From: Xylona heveae TC161
Taxonomy: Eukaryota > Ascomycota > Xylonomycetes > Xylonales > Xylonaceae
Length of the DNA: 64,000 nucleotides
Assembly: GCF_001619985.1 (NCBI RefSeq)
Contig: NW_017264196.1
Span: 1,488,001-1,552,000, forward strand
Reading direction: 5' to 3'
Both the position numbers and the translations under genes were made by a program. Below, one piece after another: positions 47,733 through 60,709 of this stretch (position 1 is the stretch's first letter; each line of letters opens with the position of its first letter). Under the pieces are notes generated by a model. The model had not been told where the DNA came from and did not search any database. It saw only the letters and a program-made list of their open reading frames with translations.

Positions 47733-49681
47733 ATGCCCGAGATTCTCGTGAGCGGAAAGCCCCGAAAGTTTGCCTGGTACGTCCTCACAAATGTTCTTTC
47801 TGATATGATGTCGTCCAGATGTTTTCAGTCTATGAGACTAACCTGATCTCAGTGAGCCTTGTATCCGCGGACATCGCTCTTCGAAATGCCAGCATCACGA
47901 CCGCACTCTTGTGGAGGTCCGCAAACCTGGCCGGCCTCTGAGCACTTGCCCTCATGTCGGATCACACTGCACTTGCGATAGGCTCAGACTTGCTTTGCCT
48001 CGAAGTGAGTTCTTCCTTGCTAGCCTCACGAGCTCACGCACTGACTTCGTTTCTAGAATCAAGTTGCGCATGCGGACCAACCGTCTCTTCCACCGATGCA
48101 GCGAGCTCGACACCCAGGTTTGAAGCTACTGGCGAACCAGGCCCAGCAGGGGAACAACGGTCTGTTCCAGCACTCCTTTCTGGGGCCATTTCCTCGCCGC
48201 ACAGAGTCCAAAAGTCCAGCAAAAGGAAGACGAGCGCAATGGTGGTTGTGCCTGAGTCTATCGCAAGATCGAATAGGTCTCGCGCGCCGACCGCTCCTCA
48301 GCAGAGCTCCATAGTGGAAAACCTCAGCTGTGCTTCACGGTCTCCCTTTCAATCAGGCCCACCTCCAAATATGCCTCCGAATGTGCCCTATTCATCAAAC
48401 TTTGCCTTCAGTCCCACTTCCACCGTTGACCAACAACCTCCCTACTCTTCCTTGGACCCCACCATGTCTGCGACAAGTCGACAGTCTGGGCAGCCGCCTT
48501 TGCGCCTTGGCTTGACGGGTAGCGGCGGCTACCCTGCAATCAAGGACGAGGTTGGCTGGACCGGTGCCTGGCCAAGTCCCTATGGCGAATCATACAGCCG
48601 TCCGGCGAGCACAATTACAGAGCAGCAACCAAAGCCTGCGGGTGGATGCTGTGGTCCTAAGCGTGAATCTTCTCGTCCCTCGGCTCAGTCTCCTCTGAAA
48701 GCTCGAGAAACGTCACCGTCGGGCTTCCAAGTGTCGACGGTCCCTCAAGCCGAATCACATGACCACTCTCTTCCGTCGCAGCAAAGGACCGCCACTTCAT
48801 CTGAAAGCTCTTCAAGGTCATCCTCCTCACTTAGATCCTCAAACATTCGAGGTGAACCCTACACATTTCCGTCTTCCTATGCCTCATCGTATCAGAGTAT
48901 TCCAAGCCTACCTGGTATTGCCAATGGTCAACACATCCCTTTTTTAGCCGAGGGACCCCAGCACAATTTTTCCCCAGGAGCGATGAATTATCCAATGCAG
49001 CTGAACAACTCCATCCTGGAGAGCCTTGGACATGATTGCAATTGCGGCGATGCTTGCAGTTGTCTGGCCTGCCCTACTCATCCTTACAATGACACTTCCG
49101 TTAAATTCGCTGAATCAATCTATGACTTCATGGTCAACGAGAATCACTACGACGGATCGGATAGTGACTCACCCACTGGGCCGGTTCCAGAGTCATCAGC
49201 GGAATCTGCCTGCTGCAGTGGTAACGCGATGCCCAGGCCTCCACACCAATCGCCAGCAGAGCTTCAAGGTACTGTGAGTGCCGCTCAGCGGCCTTCTGAG
49301 GATGCGTTTGCTTCCCATTCAGAGAATCTTCGCTCTGGGTCGCAAGCTACCCTGCCAAGCATGGATGGCTCGGAGCCACAACGGGCATCCTTTGATGCGA
49401 TCAATAATTTCTACGGCGATGAACCTCAACTTATCAACTCACCTTCACTTTACTATCATCTTGAATACCCGCTGAAGGTAGAGTGTTCGAACGAAGGTGG
49501 CAGCTGTCAGTGCGGAGAAGGATGCTCCTGCACCGGGTGCTTTACTCATCTCGGTCATACTGGCGTTCCCCTAGAGCCATTAGCTATGCCGATGTTTGAT
49601 TCTGCGGACCTTGGAATGGATATGCAGAATTCAGAGTGGCAATCTTCACCTTTTTCTTCTTCCGCGTTCAGCCGTCTCTAA
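47733..49681 (+). CDS. mac1: Copper-fist transcription factor, Mac1/Cuf1/GRISEA type
   Basis: Copper-sensing regulator that in relatives activates copper-uptake genes when copper is scarce. Exons are 47733-47776, 47853-48004 and 48057-49681, giving 606 residues. The N-terminal copper fist is formed across intron 1: RKFACEPCIRGHRSSKCQHH, then the KPGRPLSTC DNA-contact segment. The long Ser/Pro-rich middle carries basic KSSKRKTS. Two cysteine clusters with spacing C-x-C-x3-C-x-C-x2-C-x2-H lie at about residues 389-409 (CNCGDACSCLACPTH) and 542-565 (CQCGEGCSCTGCFTH). Such clusters bind Cu(I) and sense copper in Mac1/Cuf1 proteins, which argues against the copper-detoxification Ace1 type. Assignment within the family rests on these clusters. 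Confidence 0.9.
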
Positions 49682-51020
49682 AGTGCATCCGGAGGTTCTA
49701 TACAAAGTCGTTTAGTTATTGTTGAACGTTTATGCGGTAAATTTACACAGCGGTCGGTACCTACGCGGGATATGAATAGAGGGTATGGTTCTTGTTTCGA
49801 ACAACGGTTGGACACATTTTGTTCTGCATATTTTCATATCAGCATTTTTTTTTGGGCGCAATTGGCTTTCGATATCAGTTATATTTTTCTTTTGGGAACT
49901 TCTGTCGTATGCAAGAGCGCGTACAAAATATTACGGGTCAGCGAGTTTAAGAGAGAATGAGATTACCTACCTAGCGTTTGCCTTCCAACTCTTAGTGTTC
50001 AATGCGTCTTACAATCATACTCGTCCTTTGAACGTGTTGCATTTCACAGGAAATCGTAACCACTTATTTGAAACCATAGTGGGGTAGTACAGAGAAACCA
50101 AAAAAGGACAATTGGAGTGAATGCTCATTTCCAAACATAGATTTTACAATCGACTTGTAAACCATATTAAAACTATACATCGATTCCAAGTCCTGTAGTA
50201 CGTAACGAAACCTCGCATTAAAGAGAGCTTGATATGCGCTCCCACCCGTCCATCGAAGCTCATTTTCCCGCTCTATTGTTTAGCCACACGGAGTCCCTCA
50301 TTGCTGGTTGCCGCCGAGTTCTTAAAAGCTGAGTCGCACTGCTCCCAAGCACGTCCAGCACCGAAACCAAGACCAACCCAGGCGGGCCAGGCTCTCCGCT
50401 TGAACAAAAGGACAGAAAAAACGACACCGAAAGATAAACCGAGGGACGACCGAATCAACAGGGAGGAGAGGCACTGGTCCCACTACAAGTTACTCATGTT
50501 AGCCACGGTTTCGCCAAAGCCATCCACTGCATGGGTAGGGCTAAGGAGCGCTTGGAAAGCTTATAAATCCACAATGATCGATGGTACATTCAGCCGAGCT
50601 TGTAAGTACTGGCTGAATGAAAAGAGAGGGTTATAATAGTATTCGTACCTTCTCATTCAAGAGAGCTTCGCTGACCGGCTTTGCCGGGCGCGGCACAGCA
50701 GGGGGAGAGGAAGCTGAATCCGAAGACATCTTTCACACTATTGAGAGCGTGTAAGCCAGTGGTAAATCTACAAAGCATCTTCTCAAGGACCAACCTAGAA
50801 CTATGGCAATTGAGATGAGTGAAGAAGTGCAATGGGACTTGAGCGCAAGCGGTCAATGTCGCGCGTGCTTGAGGTTCTTGATGCTTCGGCTCTCCATTTG
50901 GTTGCACCGTAAATAGCGGCTCGTTCGCTTCTGGCCAATCAGAACGCACTCTGAGAAAGTCTCTATATTTTCTGAAATTGACGTCGTCACGGAGACAAAA
51001 ACATTGTTGCAGCCAGCGCT
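49682..51020. other. Spacer between copper-fist gene and urb2
   Basis: 1.3 kb without a gene. It holds the copper-fist 3' region and the urb2 promoter, with a CCAAT box 86 bases from the urb2 ATG. Confidence 0.55.
50935..50946 (+). promoter_or_regulatory. Extended CCAAT box before urb2
   Basis: CCAATCAGAACG, identical over 12 bases to the box at 36338, 86 bases upstream of the urb2 start codon. The context fits a Hap/CBC site. Confidence 0.45.
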
Positions 51021-54000
51021 ATGGCACCCATGAGTGTTGTAAGTTAGACTTTCCAGGATGATCACAATTTATTCCATTGTCTCACTGTATTTGCGCAGGA
51101 TTGGCAGGAAAGCGTATCATCCTACCAGGCGTTAGTGAATCTTGAGAGAAGTACCGCTTCTGTGCAAGACCAGCTTGCCGCAGCCTCGAGCATAATCAAG
51201 CTCGAGAACGAGAACGAGAACTTCAATGGATCGAATGAGGATGCGCACGAACGAGAAATACGCTTCTGGGCACGAGAAGAATGGATTTTACGGTGGATCT
51301 TGAGCAAGCTCTCGACAAACAAAGGCGCCGGAGACATGTAAACAGTTCTTTTTTCACTTGTGGGAAAGTCATTTGAAAAGAAATCGGCCGGCTGACCATC
51401 TGCACATAGTTGGAGAACCGAACCTAGATCATGGCTGCTTTTGCGACGCGTTGCCCGAAGACTCCCTGTCCGAAGCGCTGCTCGGCTCTTGATCTCCCAT
51501 AACTTTTGTCACCGGATTGAAGAAGCGCTTCTCGCGGCTTCAACGCAAAGTCAAGCCAGCGACGGGGCGGAAACGGTGCATAAGCTTAGTAAGAAGAGGA
51601 AGAGGCCAAGTAGAGGCGCAGAGGTAGCTTCGGGTGCTCCCAGTCCCTCGCGGCATGATGAGCGGATATTGCTTCTTTCCGTTGCCTCTGCTGTAACTTG
51701 TGTCATCGGACTAGCCGATGCCTTCGAAGGGCCCGATGAGGAAGACAATCTCAACCGTGAATATATGAAATCTGTTCTTCGAGTGGACGTGCCAACTGGT
51801 GCTCGAATCCTGGGCAGTGCTTTTACTGTTGCAAATGAGCTGCTGAAGCGCGAGAGCGGAGGAGAAGACATACCTCAGAGTCTCCAATCAATGGTCGAAA
51901 TTTGGCATCACCGATATGTCGACGTTGGTGACAAAGCAGGCCGTGTCAGCAACGTAAGCAGAAGTAACCATTTCAGTCCATCTTCTGAGCTAATTGGGAA
52001 CCAGGATGCTTTTGCAAACTTCGCCCTTACACCAGCAATCGCTCTGCTGAATACTTGTCATAGGCTGCTTCAGAACTCCCCTGAAACAAGGCAAATCATC
52101 GAGGTCTTGGAGGGGCTGATAGCTATTCACATTTTTCTGCCTGCGCGAGCCAATTTCTTAGACTCTGTGGGCACAAATGCATCGAATGTCGAAACTAAAG
52201 CTAACAAGAATGCTGGAGACAAATTACTCCAGCTGCCGGACCTTCTCAGCCCTGTGCAGTCTCAGACAAATGATACAGCTCATTCTGAAGGCAACCCCCA
52301 AACGGAGTGTGCTTTAACTGGAGTCATCCCAACCCTGTTTGAGCTCTCGCTGAGGTCATTACCAGCCTACGGTCCAAGGTGGCGCGTGAGTGAAGCTGCT
52401 TGGCTACAAAACGTTTTCAACACTCTTCTAGCCACTATAGGACTGCCTTTAGGCTCAACTTCAAAACCGGCACTGAATGATAAGCACCTCGCAACAATAA
52501 AGCACATGCTTCAGATTGCACTGGAGTACAACGTTTCGATAGATACCCAGACCCTTCGAGAAATAACGCTCAGCTTCACTGGACTGGTTTCTGACGAAGG
52601 GCAAAAAGATGTCCATTGGGCAATTATCTCCCAGATCTTGAAATTGGACGTCAATGTCTTCCTCGCGCCCGAACCGGTAGCTGCAAAAGAACCCGAAGAA
52701 CCGGGAGCAAATGGTTCATTAGTCGACATTCTATTCTCTCGCATCACTGAACGGGGCCAAGACAGTGAGATGGGGGCTTCCGCAAATAGCAAGACCATTC
52801 GGACCTCGATTGTTCTTCCACTTATGGAGGAATTTGCTCGTGGCCGCGACCTCAATGGGTACCTAGAGCGCTGGCGAGCTCAACTCTTCCACTTTTATCG
52901 CAACAGCACAAATTTTGGCGGGGAAAAGCGCAAGAAGTCCAGAAAAATTGTTTCTGTGTGGGAGCACGATGATTTAACCCGGCAGCTCAAGCAGCTGCTC
53001 GAAGGGTCACTGACAGCTACGCAAATTCTGCGCGAACTACAGACATTTAGATCCCGCGTCAATATAGACTTGGCGGATTTGAACAACCCTGACACCATTG
53101 CCGATGTGATGAGTAGCGTTGTCGTTATGGAGGCAGTTCTTTCTTCCGTCACACAAGAGGAAACAGTAGACACTCTCTCAGCATCAGTAATCACTTCTTA
53201 CGAGACGTTTCTTCAGTTGCTTGCGCTGGACGCTCATGAGCTGACAGAGATGCGTTGGCGGTTATATCGCTCAATCACCAAGATCCAATTGCAGTGGAGT
53301 CTAGCATTTTCTGCATCCTCACCCGCTGTTGTCGAGGATGCGTCTGGCCACAATTCCCGCTTATTGAAAGGTGCCATAAAGTCGGCAGCCAAATTGATCA
53401 AGAAGTTCGCTTCAAAAGATTCAATTTCTTTTAAATACTTATTCAAGAATTTGGAAGCTCTAGAAGCATTTCGCTTTCTTTCTACTCTGCCATACATTCT
53501 CCCGTCTCAAAATCATCACAAACCTTTGGCCATCGAAGCCTTTAATTCCGCTGCTGCACAGGTCACAGATTTCATCGAGAGGATATCTGGTCACGCTGAG
53601 AACGAAGATAATACACTCAGCTGCTGGCTGGGAGAGACGGAGAAGCTCACTCATGCCTCGGCAGTGGCACTTGGCTTTACACTGCCCTTAGTCGAGTCAC
53701 CGGCATTTCTCTTGTACGTGTTTAACCACCGAACATGCAAAAGTGTAGACAAACTAACGACACCAAAGAAAACTTATCTCTGAAGTCCGCATCAAGCTCC
53801 TTTCCATTTTGTACAAACTTGCGCGAAAGGAAGGCATGTGGAGTCAAGAAAAATCGTGGAATACAAACGGATTGTCATTTCTGCGAGTATGGGAGGCGCT
53901 CCTAAACGACGATTCTTTACTGAATGACCCGTCCATGAAAGGTTAGCCGAAGATTGACATGCTCCGTCGGTAATAGTCGATTAACATGATTACAGCCGAA

Positions 54001-56010
54001 TTATCCTCGATCATCTCGTCAACATCGAACAAGTCCATTCAAGGAAAAGGTGGCAACGATCGCCAGGAGAACGCTACTTTCCTCGCAGAATGCTACTTGA
54101 AAACGCCTCTAAGTGTCCTTCATCGTCATCAAAGGGAGGAAGCTCTCAATGTCATATATGAGAACTACCTAGAGGCCCGCCCAATGGGCGTAAATAAGCA
54201 GCGATCGCTCTATATGAGTAGTATGGTCAAGCTTATGAGATTGCCCAACCCTTCATCTAAGATTGTGAGTTGCTTATCATCCAAAAGACAAAAAAAAACT
54301 GATGCTAATATATTAGGCTACAATTCCTGATGCGCCGTGGAAATTGGCTGAGTCGATTGGAGGCGAAGTTCTGGCAGAGGATGCGACTCTATGTCTCCTA
54401 ATCGAGGAACTCCAGAAGCTGAATCTTGAGTAGGTTTTTCTGAATATATGACTCTAAATGATTTAACTCACATTATTAGGCATCTTATTTCGACCAGGGA
54501 CCAGCCAAGAAGTCGCCAATATTTGACAGCGACCCTTGAGCGAGTCAATAGGCAAATCAATCAGAATCAGAACCTTTCAAATAAGGTTGGTATTGTGACT
54601 CTCATCACGACCACGCTTTCCGTCTTCAACGCCTATCGGTCCGAACTTCAATCGACCACGAACACTGAGTTGTTGCCCGTCATTCAAACTTGGCTACAGA
54701 GTCTCATGTTAAATCTGTCTACGCTCGTGAAAACATTTGCTCACTCCGGGATCCCTGATACCCTCATTGTGTCAAGGTGCATTATCCAAGGCATAGTCGC
54801 ATTGATAGACGCGTCTGAGGATGCTGGAATACGAACGAACGTGGCTATCCTCGGAAAGGAGGCGCTTGCTCTAGCCGAGGCTCGATCACAAGCTGGTCTG
54901 ACGGGCAATTTCTCCACTGAGGCTGATTATCTGGCCTTGCTCATTCGTCTCTATGAAGTAATTGTACGGGCCAATGGGGATGATATTGCGATCCATCAGT
55001 CTCTCGGTTCTCATCTGCTTAGCAAAGATCTGATGGAGGTAGAGCAAGACTCGATCTTGAACTCTTTCCGGTTGTCATCACGCAATCTCAGTGTTGAGAA
55101 GAAACTGTCATTACTCGATAATCTCCGACGCGGTGCCCTCGATGGCCATTCGTCGAGCCAGCTGCTTTTGTTGAAAACACTGATTGACGACATCGACGAT
55201 TACAACCAAGGCACAGGACGGCTAGGAAATGAGTTGCTTGTTACTTTCTTCAATATCAGCAAAGACCTCAACAGTACAATCTCATACGAGCATTTCTCTA
55301 GCTCCATGGATTGCCTGGAAATAATGGCACGTAAGAGGGGCTTTCCAATGTCACAATGGAATATTGACTCTCTCATCGGGTCACTCAATGCGATCACCTC
55401 GTCTACCGGTCCCCGCCTTCCAGCTGAGCGGGCAGGACCCATCTTCTTGAAGATATGTCATTTACTCAACACATTCATGAGTCTGCATCGGACCAAGCTT
55501 GGCGGACGGTTCCATCTACTTGTGACCCTGATGCAAAACCTGCTACAATGCCTTTTGATTCCAGGCGGAAAGCCTGGGTCTTCAATGCCGTCGGCAGGAC
55601 TCCCACCCTGGTGTGTTGGAGGGCAGTCTGTCGCATCAGCCTCAATGGGGACCGCGTGTGCAGAGGGATACGCTCGACTTCTTTCGACCTTGTGTGAACC
55701 TACAGTTTCCCAAGTGACAGGTTCTCGAACGCGCGCTAAACATGAACTCAATGACGAGGTTCGCAAGGCTAAGGCGACTGTCGCAAAGTATCTGCCTTAT
55801 CTGTTGATGAAATACATTGAATGTCAGCTTCGTACACGTGTATCGGCAGAGCAAAAGGCCGCGCTCTCTCCAGGGTTCCACACAGCCTTCGGTTTATTAA
55901 GCCCAGAGAGCCTGCGCGCTCTCAACGCCGCCATGGACTCATCGAGTCGAGCGATCTTCAAGAGCCTCTACGAAGATTACCGACGCTTTGGTCGTTGGCA
56001 GGAGGAGTGA
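51021..56010 (+). CDS. urb2: Urb2/Npa2 nucleolar ribosome-biogenesis protein
   Basis: Large nucleolar protein for early 60S pre-ribosome (27S pre-rRNA) processing. Seven exons: 51021-51038, 51099-51337, 51410-53713, 53769-53941, 53996-54264, 54317-54429 and 54480-56010, giving 1548 residues of mostly helical repeats. The 18-nt first exon encodes only MAPMSV. Exon 2 holds REIRFWAREEWILRWILSKL, exon 3 starts IWRTEPRSWLLLRRVARRLP, and exon 4 reads KLISEVRIKLLSILYKLARK. The C terminus, SRAIFKSLYEDYRRFGRWQE, matches the Urb2 domain end. The acceptor at 53768 (CCAAAG, after ACTAACG) is chosen over a later GAAG because only it keeps frame. Helical solenoid proteins can be misnamed, but length, both ends and context agree. 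Confidence 0.85.
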
Positions 56011-57994
56011 ATGTTTCCATTTGGCTAGTTTTCCACCTTCTCAGTTTTTCGGCGCATCCATGCGACAAGCGAGAAAACCTGCCAAAGGGCTATTGCGATC
56101 TGCGAAGCTTTCAGGAAGAATGATTCGGAAAGACTGAATGTACTCATGGGTAGCCTATGGGGGACATGAAATATTCAGTCGAGCAGAGCATGAAGAGCTC
56201 TGTCGCTTAATCCCCGGCCTTCTTTCGGCGGGTAGCACGGACCCGCGGCGAGACAACGACAGTGTATCAACCATCACCAGCAAGTCCTTGATCAGCTCTA
56301 CGTACATTAGACAAGCAACCAGAGCTGAAGAAGAGATTAAGGAGGCGCCGAATGTTTCTGGATGCTCCACCTCAGGCTGCCGATAACCGGCAACATCGCT
56401 TGAGAGTCATCCACTTAGATAGTGCGAGGCAAATCAGGTGTTCAGCGCACTGGCCGCTCTGGCTTCTACTCTACATATTTTTTGCATCTCTTCAGCTCTT
56501 GGGTTCTTCAAGCGTGTGCAAGCCATTGACAGAAGATATGTGATACAACTGTTTTCCTTACTGAAGCGAGCTTGGCGTGAAAATGAGGAAACAGAGGTTT
56601 CGTCTCAGGCGAACAAAGTTGCTCGTTTGTTGATCAGGTGTCTCTCTGCATGGTTGAGTGGAGAATATTTGGAAGTGCAATTGTGGATTTAGAAAGGGAA
56701 GATTTAAAATCAAGTCCAAAGGTTGCTAGTTCTCAACGTCCTCTGAGCATATGTGGCGGAGATTGCGCGCGCAACAAGAAATAGGCACTGACATTGTTGA
56801 AGGCTAGTAAGAGTTCATCACTGGCTCTTGGAAGCGAGCAAATTGAAATTAATCTGGTAGTGTCTTCAGAGAACCGGGGAAGCGTTACAGTAGCCCACGA
56901 TAAGAAGCAGACGACTTGACGAGGTCCCTGGTCTTTGGTTCTCCCAGAATCATCAGGGGCACCCCCCTGACTATGACACTAGTTTCTTTTTTCTTTTTCT
57001 TTGCTCCCTCAGAAACTTGTCCTGACGACATGTCCCTTGCTGACAGCGCGCTGTTAAAATCCTCCACTATTGTCTCCGTCAATTTTCCGACACGCTTTTT
57101 TGGGTCGTCGTCTGTTCTGGATCATGGTCAACGATAACGGCAGCGCCACGCCATATTATCCCGGTCGGGCCGTTCTGCACATGCTTTAGGGTGTTAGATC
57201 GGTCTGGTTTTGATAGACAAGTAGAGATATCGTACCTATACGAAAATATTGTAATCGCGTCTGTACTGCACTAAATTAACAACCTGCCTGTCCTAGACAG
57301 ATGGGGATTTATGCCTTGTCGTCTATAATGCGCATGTCTGTAAAAGATACTTGATAGTCGCCTGATAATGGTCTTTGGAACCTCCAATATACGGTACAGT
57401 ACTCGGTACAGTTCGGAACGATACCTGTGGCAAAAAGGGCGTTTTCAGATGGAAGTTCAATACAACGACAGAAACGCTTCACCTTGGTTGGTGTCGATCG
57501 GTACCAACAATGACGAGAGCCGAAGATTTGAACCAGTTCCAGGGCAACATATGTAAATTTTTTGACAGAGTCTCATCGTCGAGGTACATTACATTTGAAA
57601 AGTGCTACTGCAATTTCAAATCACATGCGAACCGCTGAAATGAGTTTCATGAGTGGATTACTCGAGCAAGATGGGATGCGATGATGACGATAATAACCAT
57701 TGGACTACGTAGTCTGCTACGATGGTGCCCGGGCGATAATGGCAAAGATGATTTTCTCTTACTCGATGGCATCGAGTTGACAGATTTCTCGCGTGCGCAA
57801 TCATGGTTACGGAGTAGTGGCCAACGTATCCAAGTTTGTGGGGCCGGAGCGAGGAGATACTGATGATTCTAAGTGCACGAAAGGGCATCATTTTTTCACT
57901 AAGAGGTGACTGACAGGACAAGACCCCCCAGAACCATGATGGAGATCCCCTATCAGTCCGTCCCACTGCCCAATCACGAGAATGAGAGGGCACA

Positions 57995-58019
57995 AGATAA
58001 GGGCGCGCTCAGCGATAAG
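57995..58019 (+). promoter_or_regulatory. Paired GATA-factor sites upstream of the NCS1 permease
   Basis: AGATAAGG (57995) and CGATAAGT (58013) both fit the HGATAR consensus of AreA/NIT2-type nitrogen regulators. They lie about 18 bases apart and ~670 bases before the permease ATG. Purine and pyrimidine permease genes are commonly under nitrogen control, so the link is plausible but unproven. Confidence 0.35.
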
Positions 58020-58476
58020 TGGAGGGTGTTACTCGATGAGATCGAGTACAACATTAATGTCAGAGATATCGCTTGCCCCCGTTCCCCCCGATACCCCGAA
58101 TCTATTCTCGCCACCAAGCCCGTTTTGGGCAAAGTTCCCTTTGAAGTGACGAATGAATCGTCGCAACTCTTTAGAGAAAAAAAAAAAAGCAACTACCGGC
58201 AGACCTGACTTGACTCCCATTTTCTACTGTACGAGTACTAGAGTAACTCTAGACAGAGGCACAGTACCCTCTGTAATTATGGGTCGACATGGTGGCTTCG
58301 TTGATCGCTCTAGGGTGCTTCTATTTTCTTGCCCCGAAAATAATGCCTGCCCATAGTTTGAAGCTTGGCTGGCGTGGGGAACTGTGTCGGATCAGCTCAG
58401 TCCACCAAAACGCCAGCCAGGTTAGCTTTATCATTTGTCGGCGCCGAATGCAGAAGCAGTAGATGTTCGAAACTCA

Positions 58477-58527
58477 TATATAGAACTCCGTTCCTGAACT
58501 CCTCTTCCCTCTTCCCCATCTCCCCCA
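58477..58527 (+). promoter_or_regulatory. Core promoter candidate of the NCS1 permease
   Basis: TATATA at 58477-58482 is followed by a CT-rich stretch (about 58498-58527), a usual fungal TATA-plus-initiator layout, 150-210 bases before the ATG. Confidence 0.4.
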
Positions 58528-58683
58528 CAGATTCTCTTGTCCAGCGACAACATTTGGCGGTGACCTCAAATCCTTACGCAGGATTGTTGCTGTTGCCCAC
58601 TACAGGCACTGGTTGTGATATATACCTACATCCTGCGGACAATATCAAACCTTCTTCCACATAGATCTCTACCTACCTTGGAT

Positions 58684-60709
58684 ATGGAGAGAATTAAGCA
58701 CTCCAAGGCGGCCCATTTCGCCAACAAGCTGGCGGTCGATCATGAGCCGGGTCTGACCCACACCCAGTTGATGCTGGTCAACGAAGATTTGAAGCCTGGT
58801 ACGAACCGATCCCGCCTCCATTGAAAGGCTGCCCTGTGTCACTTTTCGAAAAATTTTATTTTGTTGCGCCCTCCAAAGGACTATCAGAATTTCGCTTACA
58901 AAAGTGCACAGTCGAGCCTCAGAGACGACTATGGGGATCATGGAACTTTGTCGGTTTCTGGATTGCGGACAGTTTCAATATCGTAAGCTACGCTTTTTTC
59001 TTTCCCCAGTTACATATCCATGTTAATTCTAACATTCGACCCTAGAACACATGGATGATTGCTTCGACCATGATTACCGGTGGTTTGGCCTGGTGGCAGG
59101 CCTGGATTTGCGTCTGGGTTGGCTACTTCTTCTCCGCATGTTTCATTTGTGCTTCTGGTCGTATCGGTGCCATGTATCACATCGGCTTTCCCGTGGTCGC
59201 ACGTTCGTCATTTGGCGTCTGGGGCTCTCTGTGGCCCGTCATTAACCGTGCTGGCATGGCTTGCGTGTGGTATGGCGTACAGTCATGGATCGGAGGTATG
59301 CTGCTTCTCCATGAGCGTTGTCGCCCGCCTCTCAATGCTGATCCAAATTTTTCTAGGTGAATGTGTACGCTTGATGATTGCAGCAATCTGGCCAAGCTTC
59401 CGAAAGTACTCCACCCCTTCAGCAGAAACTTCGCCCTACAACACTATGAAGTCATCTGGTACATCTACCGATTACTTTGTCAGCTTCTTCATCTTCTGGC
59501 TTCTGTCTCTTCCGGCAATCTGGTTCCCCGTGCACAAGATTCGTCACCTTTTCACCGTCAAGGCTTACATCGTCCCCGTTGCTGGTGTCGCATTCTTGAT
59601 TTGGGCCCTGGTCAGGGCTCACGGCGCGGGTCAAGTCATCCACGAGAGGCCCAAGTTGCATGGAAGCGCTCTTGCTTGGGCAGTCATCAACGGCATCATG
59701 TCCTCAATCGCCAACTTTGCTACGCTGATTGTCAATGATCCCGACTTTACTCGTTTTTCCAAGCGGCCCAGCTCTGCTCTGTGGTCACAACTCATCACGA
59801 TTCCATTCGGTTTCGCCATCACCTCCTTGATTGGTATCCTCGTCTCTTCTGCTTCTGCGCTCTTTCCCGAGCAAAAGGGCCAACCGGCTTGGAACCCGCT
59901 TGATGTGCTCGGTGGTTTCCTTGAGAGCGGCACGTCCGGCGACCGAGCTGGCGTCTTCTTCCTCGCCTTTGCATTTTCGCTGGCGCAATTGGGCACCAAC
60001 ATTGCCGCCAACTCTGTTTCCGCAGGTAAAGTTTCTTTCCCAAATCAACTCTAGCACCTGTCCAAGTGCCGTATGCTAAGTCTTGGCCGTAGGAACGGAT
60101 ATGACTGCTCTTCTGCCTCGGTTTATCAACATTCGCCGTGGTGGTTTCATTTGCGCAGCTATTGGTCTGGCCATGTGCCCTTGGAACCTCCTGTCAAGCT
60201 CTAACCAGTTCACGACTTACTTGTCGGCCTACTCCGTCTTCCTTTCCTCAATTGCCGGTGTCATCTGCGGTGACTATTACGCCGTTCGCAAGGGATACCT
60301 GCAGGTCAAGGATCTGTACAGCGGCCAGAAGACTGGCCCGTACTTCTACACGCTCGGCGTTCACTGGCGCGGCTACGCCGCCTATATCTTTGGCATTCTG
60401 ATCAATGTTGTTGGTTTCGCCGGTGCAGTTGGCCGTGATGTTCCCTTTGGTGCCACCTATGTCTACCGCCTCAACTTCTTCTGCGGCTTTATCGTCGCGT
60501 TTGTCACCTACACCGGTCTCTGCTTCGTCTTCCCTGTTGAGGCTACAAGCAAGACCTGGAACGAGCAAGGCGATCTCGTCACTGACCCCATTCTGGCGTA
60601 CGACCCTCATGCCAGTGGATACGACGAGGAGACTGTCACCGGCCACATGCATCCCAAGGACGAGGAGGCTTATCGATCCGCAAAGGGCGTCCCCGAGGTG
60701 TATCCCTAA
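58684..60709 (+). CDS. NCS1-family Fur-type permease (uracil/uridine/allantoin class)
   Basis: Plasma-membrane proton symporter of the nucleobase-cation-symport-1 family. Exons are 58684-58798, 58912-58982, 59046-59295, 59357-60025 and 60093-60709, giving 573 residues with about 12 membrane segments. Family marks are [20 protein letters not shown] (TM1 region), [75 protein letters not shown] and [20 protein letters not shown]. The N-terminal soluble segment ([20 protein letters not shown]) and the acidic C-terminal tail ([19 protein letters not shown]) resemble Fur transporters, where such tails control endocytosis. Choice among uracil, uridine, allantoin and uric acid cannot be made from sequence alone. 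Confidence 0.92.

Larger units (their letters stand above)
56011..58683. other. Spacer between urb2 and the NCS1 permease
   Basis: 2.7 kb with short frames only. It contains the permease promoter: paired GATAAG-type sites at 57995-58019 and a TATA element plus pyrimidine tract at 58477-58527. Confidence 0.55.
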
